In this document: positions 46,501 to 57,471 of the stretch, piece after piece
Layout: each line of letters begins with the position of its first letter
Numbering within the stretch: position 1 is the stretch's first letter
Source of the DNA: Streptomyces sp. TLI_053
GTDB lineage: Bacteria > Actinomycetota > Actinomycetes > Streptomycetales > Streptomycetaceae
Direction of reading: 5' to 3'
Assembly: GCF_900105395.1 (NCBI RefSeq)
Contig: NZ_LT629775.1
Span: forward strand, 2,870,501-2,934,500
DNA length: 64,000 nt
The notes under the pieces: generated by a model
What the model was told of the DNA's origin: nothing
Databases searched by the model: none
What the model saw: only the letters and a program-made list of their open reading frames with translations
Program-made: the position numbers and the translations under genes

Positions 46501-46988
46501 AGGGCGGCGGTGTAGAGCGCGGCGACCCGGGCGGCGAAGGAGGTCAGGCTGGAGCCGTCCAGAACGGCGTGGTGGATCCGCTGGTACCACAGGCACCGGT
46601 CCTCGCCGAGGACGAGCACCGCGTGGGCGGCGAGCGGGCCGCCGGTCAGCGCGACCGGGCGGGAGAGGTCCTCCGCCATCCAGGCCCGGGCGGCCGTGAA
46701 CGGGTCGTCCTCGCCCCGCAGGTCGACGACGTCCACCCGGTGCTCGTCCGCGGCGCCGACGTACTGCCGCGGCGACTGCCCCTCCAGGCGGAAGCGCAGC
46801 CGGTAGGCCTCCGCTTCCTCCAGGGCCCGGCGGGTCGCCGCCACCAGCAGGTCCACCCGCACGTCGCCACGGAGGTCGAGGTACTCGGCGATGTTGTACG
46901 CCGGGTCCTCGGGTGCCAGTTGCTGGGCGTACCAGATCCCGAGCTGACCGGACATCAGCTCGTGCGATTCCGCCTGAGGCGCAGCCAT
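40578..46988 (-). CDS. Two-module lipoinitiating NRPS (RamoA-like), Asp-Asp
   Basis: Loading synthetase with domains C1-A1-T1-C2-A2-T2. C1 (about 46988-45700, motif HHAVLDG) is an N-terminal starter condensation domain, expected to acylate residue 1 with the ACP-bound fatty acid. A1 (45690-44160) and A2 (42480-40910) both read DLTKVGHIG, the classical L-Asp pocket code; Asn domains normally carry L, E and V at the variable positions. C2 (43870-42500) is of dual C/E type, with its motif ending AD instead of GD, so it may not epimerise. The T domains have LGGHSLL. The ATG at 46988 is chosen because AGGGG sits 9 nt upstream; an in-frame ATG at 46997 overlaps that Shine-Dalgarno, so it is less likely. 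The stop TAA lies 4 bp before the next NRPS. Ramoplanin has Asn1-HyAsn2 and enduracidin Asp1-Thr2, so Asp-Asp is distinctive. Confidence 0.95.
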   Translation of the reverse strand: MAAPQAESHELMSGQLGIWYAQQLAPEDPAYNIAEYLDLRGDVRVDLLVAATRRALEEAEAYRLRFRLEGQSPRQYVGAADEHRVDVVDLRGEDDPFTAARAWMAEDLSRPVALTGGPLAAHAVLVLGEDRCLWYQRIHHAVLDGSSLTSFAARVAALYTAALRGAEPEGAALGPLKVLLDADRAYRASDEPEADRRFWAEALAGLPPTGEAHGRRLSGHPVVHARDVAPEDAAALRAAARGLRTGFATLAIAAAAVYHHRVTGLRDFAVGVPVAGRTAMAELGVPGMTSNVLPVRFTIGHRTTVADLLGATAQALRAGLRHQRHQLRDLLAERRLVGHGSLWGLSVNVMTVDRPLRFGDCEAVRTGLSSGPAEELKIDLIGTADGAGLQTLVQLNAERHDPAAGPGIGDRYHRVLRALAAARPADAVAGLEALDAAERARVVRDWNDTAVAVPQASVPELFAAQAARTPDAPAVVCEGTALSYAELDARSDRLAAWLRGAGVGAESVVALCLPRGTEMITALLGVWKAGAGYAPLDAEHPPERLEFVLADSGARLLLGHRELVAGLSAERVVHLDDPAVAAEIDAAGSPAPAAVLPGQLAYVIHTSGSTGRPKGVAVTHGGLANYTATVPARVGLGAPGDRYALLQAQTTDLGNTVLFAALTTGGTVHVLGADAATDPDRLTTYLAEHRIDHLKAVPSHLAALGSAAGPAGLVPAKSLVLGGEAATPAWAGQLLAAAGERAVYNHYGPTEATIGVVTGRLDARTAVAGAVPLGTPVGNVRTYVLDDALRPVPVGTVGELYLAGAQLARGYVGRPGLTAERFVANPFDSGERLYRTGDRARWTADGQLCFAGRTDDQVKIRGFRVEPGEVRAVLAEHPEVAQAAVVVREDVPGDPRLTAYLVPVGDNAELADTVSRFTAERLPGHLVPAAFVLLDALPLTANGKLDRAALPAPGPAAGGGRAPADAREELICRAFADVLGLSAVGVDDDFFALGGHSLLAVTLVARLREQQVPVSVPALFQAPTPAALAAASAPEPIAVPANLIPAGATTITPAMLPLVELTSTEIATIAAAVPGGAANIADVYPLAPLQEGIFFHHLARAEGEADPYMSWAVLEFDTRARLDGFLAGLQRVVDRHDIYRTAIAWEGLREPVQVVLREAALPVQDLTLDPAGAEPAEQLLTAAGRWMALGRAPLMGVHHAPRPDGDGHLALLRIHHLVRDRTSMDVLLGEVRAFLADRVDELPEPLPFRDFVAQARLGISREEHQRHFAGLLGDVTETTAPFGQLDVRRVGTDLGRAQAEVDDRLAARVRELARTLGVSPAAVFHLAWARALAALSGRDDVVFGTVLLGRMNAGAGADRVPGPFLNTLPVRVRLDGTTVDDALTALRRQLADLLEHEHAPLAVAQAASGVPGGRPLFTSIFNYRHGQTVHESGIDLDGIGVLVSREYTNYPLNVSVSDSGTGFVINVSALAPADPDRVHALLTTGLANLVEALTDAPRTPLAAIEVLDDTQRALLLQEWSGAGAVPAAAPATAPELFRRQAGATPEATALVDGGERHSYRALDDWSDRFAGHLNRLGVGPESVVALHLPRGLRMTAAILGVWKAGAAYLPIDPGYPAERVAHMVADSRAAVVVGLEDDLDELPLRRVLTVALDDPATEAKLAAQAPAPAREHLPGQTAYIIYTSGSTGRPKGVAVTHGGLAAYLAAVPARVGLGEPGTRYALLQAQATDLGNTTVFGSLTTGGELHILDARAAVDPAAVARYLAEHRIDHLKAVPSHLAALGGESGADVLPARSLVLGGESAPLDWARRLVAQAGERTVHNHYGPTETTIGVVTARLDEAALADGTLPIGTPVPGTRVYVLDDALRPAPVGVAGELYIAGAQLARGYVGRAALTAERFVADPFGSGGRLYRTGDRVRWTPEGRLVFSGRADDQVKIRGYRVEPGEVASVLAGYGRVERAVVVARTEGTGEPRLVGYVVPVDEEDAEDAGFADLVRKFAAGRLPEHMVPSAVVVLGALPLTANGKLDRAALPAPERAGAAQARREPADERERVLCAAFAEVLGLPAVGVEDDFFTLGGHSLLATRLVSRVRVLLDEELPIQELFADPTPAGLAAWLADNAHHAQNARPALRPRPREE
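40581..40588 (-). promoter_or_regulatory. Ribosome binding site of the seven-module NRPS
   Basis: GGGAGGAA on the minus strand, 7-8 nt before the ATG at 40573. It lies inside the last codons of the upstream NRPS, which implies translational coupling. Confidence 0.75.
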
Positions 46989-47000
46989 TCCCGTCATCCC

Positions 47001-47273
47001 CTATTCGGCAGCGAGGCCCACGAGGTGGGCGGTGAGCGCGGACAGCGTGTCGATGTCCCAGAGCAGCGTGGGCTCGATGGGCAGACCCAGGTCGTCGGTG
47101 ATCTCGCCGCAGAGGGCGAAGACGTAGACCGAGTCGAGGCCGTACCCGGCGAGGGAGGCGTCGGGGTCGATCTCGCCGGCCGGGATCTGCAGGAAGTGCG
47201 AGACCCGGTCGGTCAGCCAGGCCCCGATCTCCTCGGGCGTGCGCACGGACTGCGTCAGTTCCGCATCGGTCAT
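47001..47273 (-). CDS. Acyl carrier protein for the lipid starter
   Basis: 90-residue free-standing carrier protein. The phosphopantetheine attachment site is the Ser of YGLDSVYVFAL at about residue 50. It would carry the fatty acid activated by the acyl-AMP ligase, serve as substrate platform for the two dehydrogenases, and donate the acyl chain to the starter C domain of the adjacent NRPS. The ATG overlaps the stop of the upstream dehydrogenase (ATGA); the stop is TAG. Its position directly before the loading NRPS matches the ramoplanin and enduracidin clusters. Confidence 0.93.
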   Translation of the reverse strand: MTDAELTQSVRTPEEIGAWLTDRVSHFLQIPAGEIDPDASLAGYGLDSVYVFALCGEITDDLGLPIEPTLLWDIDTLSALTAHLVGLAAE

Positions 47274-49006
47274 CGGTGGTTCCCTTCTCGGCCCGCGATC
47301 GGGCGGGCGGTCAGATCGAGGAGACGGTGCTCCCGGCAGCGCCGGACGGCCAGGTCGAAGAGCCGCTGCTCGACGTCCTCGCGTTCGGCCGGCGTGAGGA
47401 CGGACTCGCCGCCGAGGCGGCCGGTGAGCCGGTCCAGGACGCCCAGCAGGGCCTCCGGCGGGTACTGCTCGCCGCCCTGGTCCCACACCGCGAGCGCGGA
47501 CGCGGCGGCAAGCAGCACGGTGTAGCGGTCCGCCAGGGCGAAGGCCTGCGGCGGGGCGTCGATGGTGATCCCGGCCGGGCCGAGGGCGGCGCAGCGCTCG
47601 CGCAGGTCGCGCAGCTCGGCCTCCAGGCGGGCGGCGAAGCGGCCCACCGGGCCCGGCTGCGGCTGCGCGGCGGCCTCGGTGATCACGCCGATCAGGCCGT
47701 CGCCGCGCGGCAGTCCGGCCGCGAGCCGGTCGAAGGGCAGGTCGGGCAGCGGCCCGCCGAGGTCGAAGACCTCCTTGGCGGCGGCGCCGTCGACCAGCCA
47801 GGAGCGGCGGGCCAGCCGGGGCAGCTGGGGCAGGATCATCACCAGGCAGGCGGCCCGCGAGACGTGGGCGAACGCGGCGGGGGCGATGTCCCTGGCCATC
47901 TTCTGGAAGATCGCGTACGGGCCCTCGCGCAGGTAGCCGGCGGCGCCGAGCACCGAGCGCAGGTCCTCGAACCCGTCCAGCACCAGCCGGGAGGTCAGGT
48001 ACTTGGCGGCGGGCGCGTAGACGGCCATCGCCCCGGGGTCCAGGTGCAGGGTGCGCAGGCCGACCCCGGCGAAGGCGTCGACGGCGAGCAGGTCGGCGTA
48101 GGCGCGCGCGATGGTGGCGCGCACGTACGGGATGTCGGCGGCGGTGCCCCCGTACAGGCGGCGCTCCAGGGCGAACTCCACCGCCGTGCGCAGCGCGGTG
48201 TCGAACGGGCCGACGCTCATCGCCGGCAGCACCGCCCTGGTGACCTGGTAGGAGCGCAGCGCAATCTCGATGCCCTGGCCGACGCCGCCGATCAGGGCGC
48301 GGCCCGGCGCCGGGCAGTCGGTGAAGCGGATGCCGCCGAGCTGGACGCCGCGCATGCCGGAGCTGGGGAAGCGCGGCAGGTCGAGGACCCGGTTCGCGGG
48401 CAGCTCGTCGCGGGTGACCAGGAACTGGCTGTGGCTGCGGCTGCCGGCCCGGTCGTCGGTGCGGGCGAACAGCACCATCGCCTCGGCCCGGCGCAGGTTG
48501 GTGACGATCTCCTTCCGGCCGGAGAGCAGCCAGCCGCCGTCGGCCGCCTGCGCGGTGAAGCCGGCCCGGGCGAAGTCGTTGCCGTGGGCGAGCTCGTGGA
48601 ACGCGGCGGCGATCCTTTGGTTGGCGAGCAACAGGCCGGCGGTGCGCCGCTGCTGCTCCCGGTCGCCGCCGGTCCAGATGTTGACGGAGGCGATGAAGGA
48701 GGCGAAGCCGTAGCCGAGGCCGAGCGACGGGTCGCGCCGCCATACGGTGCGCAGCACCTCGGCGAGGGTGTCGGCGCGGCGCAGCCGGCCGCCGAGCGCG
48801 GCGGGCACGAACTCGGCGTTGAGGCCGAAGGCGTCGAGCAGGCGCTCGCCCTCGGCGTGCATCTCCTGGCGCTCGTCGGCGGCCAGGGCGCGGGCGTGGC
48901 CGACAGGGTTCGCGGCGTCGCGCGGGTCGCCGAGCAGGGCGTCGAGGCGCTCGGCGCTGCGGGGGCCGTCCTGCTCCTGGTCGATGAGCTCGCTCCGCTC
49001 GCTCAT
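47270..49006 (-). CDS. Acyl-CoA dehydrogenase-like flavoprotein 2 (acyl-chain desaturation)
   Basis: 578-residue acyl-CoA dehydrogenase-family protein. It has an N-terminal helical domain, a central beta domain (about residues 130-240) and a C-terminal helical region extended beyond the usual ~390 residues, as in the paired dehydrogenases of ramoplanin-type clusters. The likely role is introduction of a double bond into the ACP-bound fatty acid; two such enzymes are thought to give the dienoyl tail of ramoplanin and enduracidin. I could not find a clear equivalent of the YEGT-type catalytic-base motif, so chemistry by this subunit alone is uncertain. The start overlaps the upstream dehydrogenase stop (ATGA) and its own stop overlaps the ACP start. 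Confidence 0.9.
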   Translation of the reverse strand: MSERSELIDQEQDGPRSAERLDALLGDPRDAANPVGHARALAADERQEMHAEGERLLDAFGLNAEFVPAALGGRLRRADTLAEVLRTVWRRDPSLGLGYGFASFIASVNIWTGGDREQQRRTAGLLLANQRIAAAFHELAHGNDFARAGFTAQAADGGWLLSGRKEIVTNLRRAEAMVLFARTDDRAGSRSHSQFLVTRDELPANRVLDLPRFPSSGMRGVQLGGIRFTDCPAPGRALIGGVGQGIEIALRSYQVTRAVLPAMSVGPFDTALRTAVEFALERRLYGGTAADIPYVRATIARAYADLLAVDAFAGVGLRTLHLDPGAMAVYAPAAKYLTSRLVLDGFEDLRSVLGAAGYLREGPYAIFQKMARDIAPAAFAHVSRAACLVMILPQLPRLARRSWLVDGAAAKEVFDLGGPLPDLPFDRLAAGLPRGDGLIGVITEAAAQPQPGPVGRFAARLEAELRDLRERCAALGPAGITIDAPPQAFALADRYTVLLAAASALAVWDQGGEQYPPEALLGVLDRLTGRLGGESVLTPAEREDVEQRLFDLAVRRCREHRLLDLTARPIAGREGNHR

Positions 49007-50748
49007 GCGGATGCTCCTTCACTGCGGACGGCGGACATGGGCAGCGGTGCGCCGAACGGGGTGACGGGCGCGCCGGTCTCGGCGGCCCCGGCGATGTGCC
49101 GCGACAGGGCCGCGTCGATCCGCTCGTCGCCGGGGGCGTCGGCGGGCGCGGGGGTGCGCAGCACGGCGGCGAGCCGGACACGCAGGGCTCGCAGCGCGGC
49201 CCGGGCCCAGAGGCCGTCCTGCCAGAGCGGTTCGCCGCGGTGGGCGGGCGCGCCGTACGTCCACAGCTGCAGGACGGCGGCGCCGGCGTAGCAGAGCTCG
49301 TAGGCGGCGGCCAGCTCGTAGGCGGCCATCGGCGGGCGGGCGGCCGGGCGGACCTCGGCCAGCAGGGTGCCGAGCCGGCGGGCGGCCGCGGCCAGGGCGG
49401 CGGCGTGTTCGGCCAGCCCGTCGGGGGCGCCGTGCGCGGCGAGCGCCTCGGCGAGCGCGGGCAGCGACTGGACGACGGAGCAGCCGGTCCGGGAGAGCAG
49501 GGACTGCGCGCCGCGGTCGAGCGGGCGCGGCGGGGTGCCGGATGCGGCGGCCTCGGCCAGGCCGTCCGCATCGATGTCGCCGGCCGCCAGGGCCCGGGCG
49601 AGGCGGGGGAACTGCTGGGCGAGCGCGCTGCGGTTGACCGGGGTGCTGCCGTCGAAGACGGCGACCACCTGGTGGTCTCGCCAGAGCTTCTGGAAGGCGC
49701 CGTGCTCGTAGGTGCCGGTGAGGTAGGAGCGCACGCCGAGCAGTTCGGACAGTTCGCCGAGCAGGGAGTCGACCAGGGTGGGCGCCAGCGACTTGACCAC
49801 GGCGGAGGTGACGCTGAGCTCGCCGGTGAGGCTGTGCACCGACCGGGCGCCGATCAGGGTGGTGGCCTCGGCGGCGGCCAGCAGGGCCGCGCAGCGGGCG
49901 AGGATCGAGCCGGGGTAGGCGCGGTCGAGCAGCGGGCGGTGCTGGATGATCCGCTCCGCCGTGAACCGGGCGACCAGCCGCAGGCCGTGCTCGCCGGCGC
50001 CCAACGAGAGGGCGCCGCAGGTGATGCGGGTGAGCTGGAGGGCGCGCAGCACGGTCTCGACGCCGCTGCCGGCCGGGCCGAGCAGCGCGTCGGCCGGCAG
50101 CGGGGCGCCGTCGAACTCGATGCCGGAGATGTCGATGCCGCGGATGCCGTGGGTGGGGGCCTTGGCCGGGTTGCGCCAGGTGTCGGCGGGCAGCGCGGAC
50201 TTGTCGACGACGAACAGGCTGTGGCCGCGGGCGGTCCCGGGCGCGCCGGTGCGGGCGAGCAGGGTGAGCCGGCCGCCCCTGGTGGCGTTGTTGACGGGCC
50301 ACTTGAGGCCGTCCAGGCGGTAGCCGTCCCCGGTGACGGTGGCGGTGAGGCCGCCGTTGAGCAGGTCGGCGCCGTGGTCGGGCTCGGAGAGCGCCCAGGC
50401 GATCGGGGTGCCGGCCAGGATCGCGGCGGCGGTGTCCCTCGCCTGCTCGGGGGTTCCGGCGTCCCAGACGGGGGCGGCGCCGAGGTAGGTCTTGCCGTGG
50501 GCGACCGCGATGCTGACGTCCCTCCGGGCGACGCCGCGCCAGAGACCGATCAGCCGCTCGTGGTCGTGCAGGGCGCCGCCCCACTCGGCCGGCACGTAGT
50601 GGGCGGGCAGGCCGAGGGCGTCGAGCCGGGCGCAGGCCTCGGCGGGGAAGCGCTCGGCGGCGTCGAGGGCGGCGCTGTCGCGGGCGAGGTCCTCCAGGTC
50701 GCCGAGGGCCGCCTCCAGGGCGTCGGCGGGGCTCGTCGGCGCGGTCAT
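49003..50748 (-). CDS. Acyl-CoA dehydrogenase-like flavoprotein 1 (acyl-chain desaturation)
   Basis: 581-residue acyl-CoA dehydrogenase-family protein. Family signatures include ALSEPDHGADLL (the flavin/substrate A-x-(T/S)-E-P region) and LTRITCGALSLG. AVFDGSTPVNR sits where classical enzymes have YEGT with the catalytic Glu; here that position is Asp. It probably desaturates the starter acyl chain on the ACP together with the adjacent homologue. The start is the ATG of an ATGA overlap with the acyl-AMP ligase stop. The C-terminal extension of about 180 residues resembles its neighbour, so the pair may form one complex. Confidence 0.9.
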   Translation of the reverse strand: MTAPTSPADALEAALGDLEDLARDSAALDAAERFPAEACARLDALGLPAHYVPAEWGGALHDHERLIGLWRGVARRDVSIAVAHGKTYLGAAPVWDAGTPEQARDTAAAILAGTPIAWALSEPDHGADLLNGGLTATVTGDGYRLDGLKWPVNNATRGGRLTLLARTGAPGTARGHSLFVVDKSALPADTWRNPAKAPTHGIRGIDISGIEFDGAPLPADALLGPAGSGVETVLRALQLTRITCGALSLGAGEHGLRLVARFTAERIIQHRPLLDRAYPGSILARCAALLAAAEATTLIGARSVHSLTGELSVTSAVVKSLAPTLVDSLLGELSELLGVRSYLTGTYEHGAFQKLWRDHQVVAVFDGSTPVNRSALAQQFPRLARALAAGDIDADGLAEAAASGTPPRPLDRGAQSLLSRTGCSVVQSLPALAEALAAHGAPDGLAEHAAALAAAARRLGTLLAEVRPAARPPMAAYELAAAYELCYAGAAVLQLWTYGAPAHRGEPLWQDGLWARAALRALRVRLAAVLRTPAPADAPGDERIDAALSRHIAGAAETGAPVTPFGAPLPMSAVRSEGASA

Positions 50749-52511
50749 GCCGCACCGCCGCGGGCGATCAGGGCCAGCTGCGGGTCCAGCTCGGCGTGCA
50801 GCACGGTGAGCTCGCCGGCCAGGAAGCGCTCGCGCATCGCGGTGCGCTGGATCTTGCCGCTGGTGGTGCGGCTGACGGTGCCGCGGCGCACCAGCAGGAC
50901 GTTGCGGCAGGGCACGTCCGCCTCGGTGGAGAGCCGGCGCTGGACGGCGCCGGCGACGGCGGGCAGGTCGTCGGCCCGCAGGGTGGGGCTGACCTCGTGG
51001 ACCACGACGACCCGCTCGTCCGGGGCAGCGACGGCGAAGGCGGCCCCGACGAAGCCGGTGAGCGCCTGGTGCGCGGCGCGGGCCTCGCGTTCGACGTCCT
51101 GCGGGAAGAGGTTGCGGCCGCGGACGATCATCACCTCCTTGAGCCGGCCGGTGACGACCACCTCGCCGTCGACGAGGGCGCCGAGATCGCCGGTGCGCAG
51201 CCAGGCGGTACCGGGCTCGTCGGGCAGCCGGGCGCCGAAGACCTGGTCGTTGAGGTCGGGCCGCTCCCAGTAGCCGCTGCCGACGCTCGGGCCGCTGACC
51301 CAGATCTCGCCGATCGCGCCGTCCGCGACGGCCAGGCCGGCGGCGGGGTCGACGATCCGCACCCGGATGCCGTGCGGGGCGCCGAGGGCGACCAGCGGGC
51401 GGCCCTGCTCGGCGGGGACCTGCCGGACGTCGGGGTGCCCGGAATCCTCCAGCCGGGCCCGGTCCACGGAGAACACCTTGGCCGGGGTGCCGATCCGGGT
51501 GCCGGAGACGTAGAGGGTGACCTCGGCCATCCCGTAGCACGGTGACAGCGCGTCGGGGCGCAGGCCGGCGGGGGTGAACCGCTCGGTGAAGGCCTCCAGG
51601 GTGGCGGCGTGCACCGGCTCGGAGCCGTTGCAGATGCGGCGCACGTGCGAGAGGTCGAGGTCCGCGAGGTCCCGGTCGTTGATCAGCCGGGTGCACAGGT
51701 CGAGGGCGAAGTCGGGCACGGCGGTGACGGTGCTGCGCGACCACTGCATCATCCGCAGGTACTCCACAGGGCGGCGCACGAAGTCGCTCGGCGACATCAG
51801 GGTGACGGGCGCGCCGGCCATCAGCGGCGTGGTGAGCATCCCGAACAGGCCCATGTCGTGGTGGAGCGGCAGCCAGCTGCCGCAGCCGCCGGGGCCGTCG
51901 CCGAGGCCGAAGTACTCGCCGATGCTGCGGATGTTGGTGAGGATGTTGCGGTGCGAGAGCATCACGCCCTTGGGGCGACCGGTCGAGCCGGAGCTGTACT
52001 GCAGCACGCCGAGCGTGTCCGGCGGCAGGTCGGGGGCGGTGGGCACGGTGGCTTCGCCGTCGCCGGCCTCCCCGGCCGCCTCGACCAGGGCGCCGTCCAG
52101 GCCGAGCGCGGCCAGCCGCTCGGCGAGCGCCTCCCGGTGGTCGGCGGTGGTGACGACCAGGGCCGGGGTGCAGTCGGCGGCGATGGCGACGGCCCGTTCG
52201 GTGGCGGTGGCCGAGCCACCGAGCGGCGGGGTGGGTACCGCGACCAGGCCGGAGAACAGGCAGGCGAGGTAGAGCTCCACGAACTGGGTGCAGGTCGGGA
52301 GCGCGATCAGCACCCGCTCGCCCGGCGCGAAGCGGGCGGACAGCCGTCCGGCACGCAGCGCGGCGCGGCGGGCCAGCTCGGTGAAGCTCAGGCTCTCCTG
52401 CTCCTCGGCGTCGGAACCGCGGAACATCGTCAGCGCGGTCGCCTCCGGTTGCCGGGCGACCTGGGCGGCGAACGCGTCGCGCAGGTTCCGGTGGTCGGTG
52501 AGATCGGGCAT
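50745..52511 (-). CDS. Fatty acyl-AMP ligase (FAAL)
   Basis: 588-residue adenylate-forming enzyme expected to activate a free fatty acid as acyl-AMP and load the ACP. Signatures: the P-loop [17 protein letters not shown] (about 175-192), WLPLHHDMGLFG, NGSEPV, YGMAE, and near the C-terminus SGKIQR with the candidate catalytic Lys. The WLPLHHDMGL segment and overall spacing are typical of FAALs, less so of acyl-CoA ligases or NRPS A domains. The ATG follows GGAGGGG by about 6 nt. It is first of a tightly coupled four-gene cassette (FAAL, two dehydrogenases, ACP) equivalent to the lipid starter genes of ramoplanin and enduracidin. Confidence 0.94.
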   Translation of the reverse strand: MPDLTDHRNLRDAFAAQVARQPEATALTMFRGSDAEEQESLSFTELARRAALRAGRLSARFAPGERVLIALPTCTQFVELYLACLFSGLVAVPTPPLGGSATATERAVAIAADCTPALVVTTADHREALAERLAALGLDGALVEAAGEAGDGEATVPTAPDLPPDTLGVLQYSSGSTGRPKGVMLSHRNILTNIRSIGEYFGLGDGPGGCGSWLPLHHDMGLFGMLTTPLMAGAPVTLMSPSDFVRRPVEYLRMMQWSRSTVTAVPDFALDLCTRLINDRDLADLDLSHVRRICNGSEPVHAATLEAFTERFTPAGLRPDALSPCYGMAEVTLYVSGTRIGTPAKVFSVDRARLEDSGHPDVRQVPAEQGRPLVALGAPHGIRVRIVDPAAGLAVADGAIGEIWVSGPSVGSGYWERPDLNDQVFGARLPDEPGTAWLRTGDLGALVDGEVVVTGRLKEVMIVRGRNLFPQDVEREARAAHQALTGFVGAAFAVAAPDERVVVVHEVSPTLRADDLPAVAGAVQRRLSTEADVPCRNVLLVRRGTVSRTTSGKIQRTAMRERFLAGELTVLHAELDPQLALIARGGAA

Positions 52512-52668
52512 CTCGGCACCCCTCCACGAAACGGGCCGGGCCCCGGCACTCGCCGGGCCATCCGGCCGGATTGACGTTTTCCTCGGTTCGTTCGCCGGCC
52601 GCCGGGCGGCGGAGGAATTCCTCCGCCGTTCGTCCCGGCGCGGGCGGATCGAATACTTCCGCTTGCTG
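52512..52668 (-). other. Intergenic region between mbtH-like gene and FAAL
   Basis: 157 bp with no gene. It holds a 22-bp palindrome (separate entry) and, closer to the FAAL start (about 52535-52556), a GC-rich imperfect hairpin with a short CACTC loop. It may contain an internal promoter or an attenuating terminator. No clear -10/-35 pair was identified. Confidence 0.5.
52607..52628. promoter_or_regulatory. Perfect 22-bp palindrome upstream of the lipid/NRPS genes
   Basis: Two 11-bp arms (CGGCGGAGGAA and its exact reverse complement) meet at a central GAATTC with no spacer. It lies 41 bp downstream of the mbtH-like stop and about 100 bp before the FAAL start. A loop-less palindrome suits a dimeric-protein operator better than an intrinsic terminator, and there is no T-tract after it. 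Confidence 0.45.
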
Positions 52669-52878
52669 TTACTTGCTCTCCATCGCGGCGATCAGGCTCT
52701 TCGGCCGCAGATCGGTCCAGTTGGTCTCGATGTATTCGAGGCAGTCCTGCCGGGCGGCCTCGCCGAAGACCTTCCGCCAGCCGTCCGGAACATCGGCGAA
52801 GACCGGCCAGAGCGAATGCTGGCCTTCGTCGTTGACCAGGACCAGGAAGGAGGCATCGGGGTCGTCGAAGGGGTTCAC
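52669..52878 (-). CDS. MbtH-like NRPS chaperone
   Basis: 69-residue protein with the family signatures [10 protein letters not shown] (about 16-25), PDGWRKV (about 31-37) and WTDLRPKSL near the C-terminus. MbtH-like proteins bind the N-terminal subdomain of A domains and are needed for solubility or activity of many actinobacterial NRPSs. The start is GTG at 52878, preceded by AAAGGAA about 7 nt upstream. It lies 65 bp after the CmlA-like hydroxylase gene and ahead of the NRPS block, so it probably serves those synthetases. Confidence 0.97.
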   Translation of the reverse strand: MNPFDDPDASFLVLVNDEGQHSLWPVFADVPDGWRKVFGEAARQDCLEYIETNWTDLRPKSLIAAMESK

Positions 52879-52943
52879 AGCGCATTCCTTTCGTGCGGGG
52901 TTTTTCCCGGGATCGGGTTCCGGCCGGTCTCACCCGGCCGGCG

Positions 52944-54527
52944 TCACCAACGCCATTCGCGCTGGTTGAGCAGGTGCTCGGCCTTGATGCCGCGGTCGGC
53001 GCACCAGGTGAGGAACTCGTTGATCTGCTGGATCTGGTAGGTGTCCTCGTTGTACGTGGTGGCCATGACGTGGCCGAGCCAGTGCTCCTCGCCCATGGCG
53101 TAGATGTAGGCCTCGGTGGCGCCGAACTCGGTCATGATCGCCGCGGCCTGCTGGGCGTTGGAGCCGGAGAGCTTGCGCGAACGGCTCATCTTCTTCGGCA
53201 CCGGGCTGGTGAGCAGCGCCTGGTAGAGCCAGGTGAGCGGCGCGCCGTCGCACTCCATGCCGAGGAAGCAGATGTCGGCGGTGCCCAGGTGGTTGCGGAT
53301 GTGCCGGTAGAGGACCGGGTCGATGCCCGAGGAGTCCGCGCCGACGAACACGGACTTGCCCGCCAGGTCGACCCAGTAGGTCGACTTGGCCCGGATGTCC
53401 AGGTCGCAGTGCTCGCCGAGGAACGGCGTGGCGACGACCTTGCCGCCGGGGAACGGCACCTCGTCGAAGTCGTCCACCTCGACGACCGGGAAGCCCAGCT
53501 CCTTGAGGTAGAGCCCGATCGACGGGTCCACCAGGTTGCCGCGCGAGGAGCGCGGGACGACCACGGCGCCGACCCGGCCGCGCAGCTGGAGCATGGTCTC
53601 CAGGACGATGTGGTCCTGGTGGCCGTGGGTGATCAGGACCAGGTCGATGAAGTCCGGCAGGTCGTCGTAGGTGTACCGGTCGCCGGCGCTGGCGTCGGCG
53701 CTCAGGAACGGGTCCGTGACGATCGCCGCCTGCGGCGTCTGGAGCACCAGACAGGCGTGGCCGAAGTAGCGGATGCGGCCGCCGGCCTCGATGTGGCGGT
53801 CCTCCGAGACGCTCGGACGGTCCGACAGCAGCCCGGGCAGCAGAGCGGCCTGGGCGTCGGTGAGTTCCAGGGCCTCGCGCAGCCGGCCCACCGTGGTGGG
53901 GCGGAAGCGGGCGCGGAACAGCTCCTCCAGGCCGGCGTGCCGGAACGGGATCTTCGCCTCCAGCACGTCCGGCGAGGCGAGCCGCGGCGTGCTCAGGATG
54001 AACGGCCGCTCGTAGCCGGGCTCCAGCGAGATCTGGACCGACTGCCGGTCCTCGCTGTACAGCCCGCCACGGTAGGCCAGCGGCTCCATGAAGCGCACCG
54101 ACGCCTGGTTGCTGGTGTCGTACGCCAGCTCCACCAGGCCGCCGAGCTCCTTGGGCAGCTGCGGGTAGAACGGCGTGAGGTCGTAGCCGGTGGCGTTCTC
54201 CCGCAGCAGGTTCTCCGCGTCGGCGACCGCCTTGGCGAAGGCCAGCATGCCGGCCCGGTCGGTCTTGATCGAGTCGAGCAGCTCGCGGACCTCCGCGGCG
54301 CGCTCCTCGGCGATGTTGACGAAGTACCCGCCGCGCAGCTCCGGGTTGACGCTCGCCGCGACGTGCACCTGCGGATTGTCCAGATAGGACTCCAGCATCG
54401 GCACCTGGAGGAATGCGAGATTCATCGACGCCTGTACCGGAGCCACCGTGTGGAACCAGGCGTAGAACCGGTCCACCAACGGCTCGATGATGACGCGCGA
54501 ACGCAGGAACATCTCGTCGTCGCTCAT
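52944..54527 (-). CDS. CmlA-type diiron beta-hydroxylase acting on a carrier-bound amino acid
   Basis: 527-residue protein with a CmlA-like N-terminal domain and a C-terminal metallo-beta-lactamase fold. The metal-binding motif HGHQDH is at about residues 299-304. Further candidate ligands are Glu in LGEHCDL (~371), Asp in VGADSSG (~397) and His in GEEHWLGH (~480). CmlA-family enzymes use a diiron centre and O2 to beta-hydroxylate T-domain-bound amino acids; homologues are linked to beta-OH-Asn in ramoplanin and beta-OH-Tyr in teicoplanin. In this cluster Asp2 (or Asp1) is the most plausible substrate, which would supply the hydroxyl for macrolactone closure. The start at 54527 is preferred to 54554 because GGGGGTGG lies about 10 nt upstream of it. 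No halogenase or P450 is nearby. Confidence 0.92.
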   Translation of the reverse strand: MSDDEMFLRSRVIIEPLVDRFYAWFHTVAPVQASMNLAFLQVPMLESYLDNPQVHVAASVNPELRGGYFVNIAEERAAEVRELLDSIKTDRAGMLAFAKAVADAENLLRENATGYDLTPFYPQLPKELGGLVELAYDTSNQASVRFMEPLAYRGGLYSEDRQSVQISLEPGYERPFILSTPRLASPDVLEAKIPFRHAGLEELFRARFRPTTVGRLREALELTDAQAALLPGLLSDRPSVSEDRHIEAGGRIRYFGHACLVLQTPQAAIVTDPFLSADASAGDRYTYDDLPDFIDLVLITHGHQDHIVLETMLQLRGRVGAVVVPRSSRGNLVDPSIGLYLKELGFPVVEVDDFDEVPFPGGKVVATPFLGEHCDLDIRAKSTYWVDLAGKSVFVGADSSGIDPVLYRHIRNHLGTADICFLGMECDGAPLTWLYQALLTSPVPKKMSRSRKLSGSNAQQAAAIMTEFGATEAYIYAMGEEHWLGHVMATTYNEDTYQIQQINEFLTWCADRGIKAEHLLNQREWRW

Positions 54528-54709
54528 CACTGCACCACCCCCAGGGAATTTCATTGAGAAGAGTCATGACACGGAATTCAGAACAACCGTCCGCCGATTA
54601 CCGGCCGGGCTCCGGGGCGTTTCCCGGTTTCCGTGCTGAACGAACCCGGACCACTCTGGCACGGGGCCGTCGGATTGATCAACGTGCACCAGGACCGGCG
54701 ATTACCGGA
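54528..54709 (-). other. Intergenic region between dpgD and the hydroxylase gene
   Basis: 182 bp, relatively AT-rich for this genome. It contains a 10-bp direct repeat, CGATTACCGG, at 54595-54604 and 54699-54708; the second copy lies immediately after the dpgD stop. It is the longest break within the minus-strand block and a candidate internal promoter, but I could not identify a convincing -10/-35 pair. Confidence 0.4.
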
Positions 54710-57460
<2,751 letters not shown>

Positions 57461-57471
57461 CGCTCTCCCCT

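Noticed and set aside
46989..46997. ATG at 46997 as start of the loading NRPS
   Set aside because: It directly abuts and consumes the only Shine-Dalgarno-like AGGGG. The ATG at 46988 has proper spacing. The difference is three codons.
1..47000. Identity with ramoplanin itself or enduracidin itself
   Set aside because: Asp codes at 1 and 2, a shared code at 5 and 10, a non-Hpg code at 13, a Val-like 15 and dpgA-D do not fit ramoplanin. Phe9, Thr12 and Val15 do not fit enduracidin (Cit9, Ser12, End15).
52893..54557. Plus-strand 554-codon frame opposite the CmlA-like gene
   Set aside because: It is antisense to a gene with clear diiron/metallo-beta-lactamase motifs; its translation is low-complexity and domain-free.
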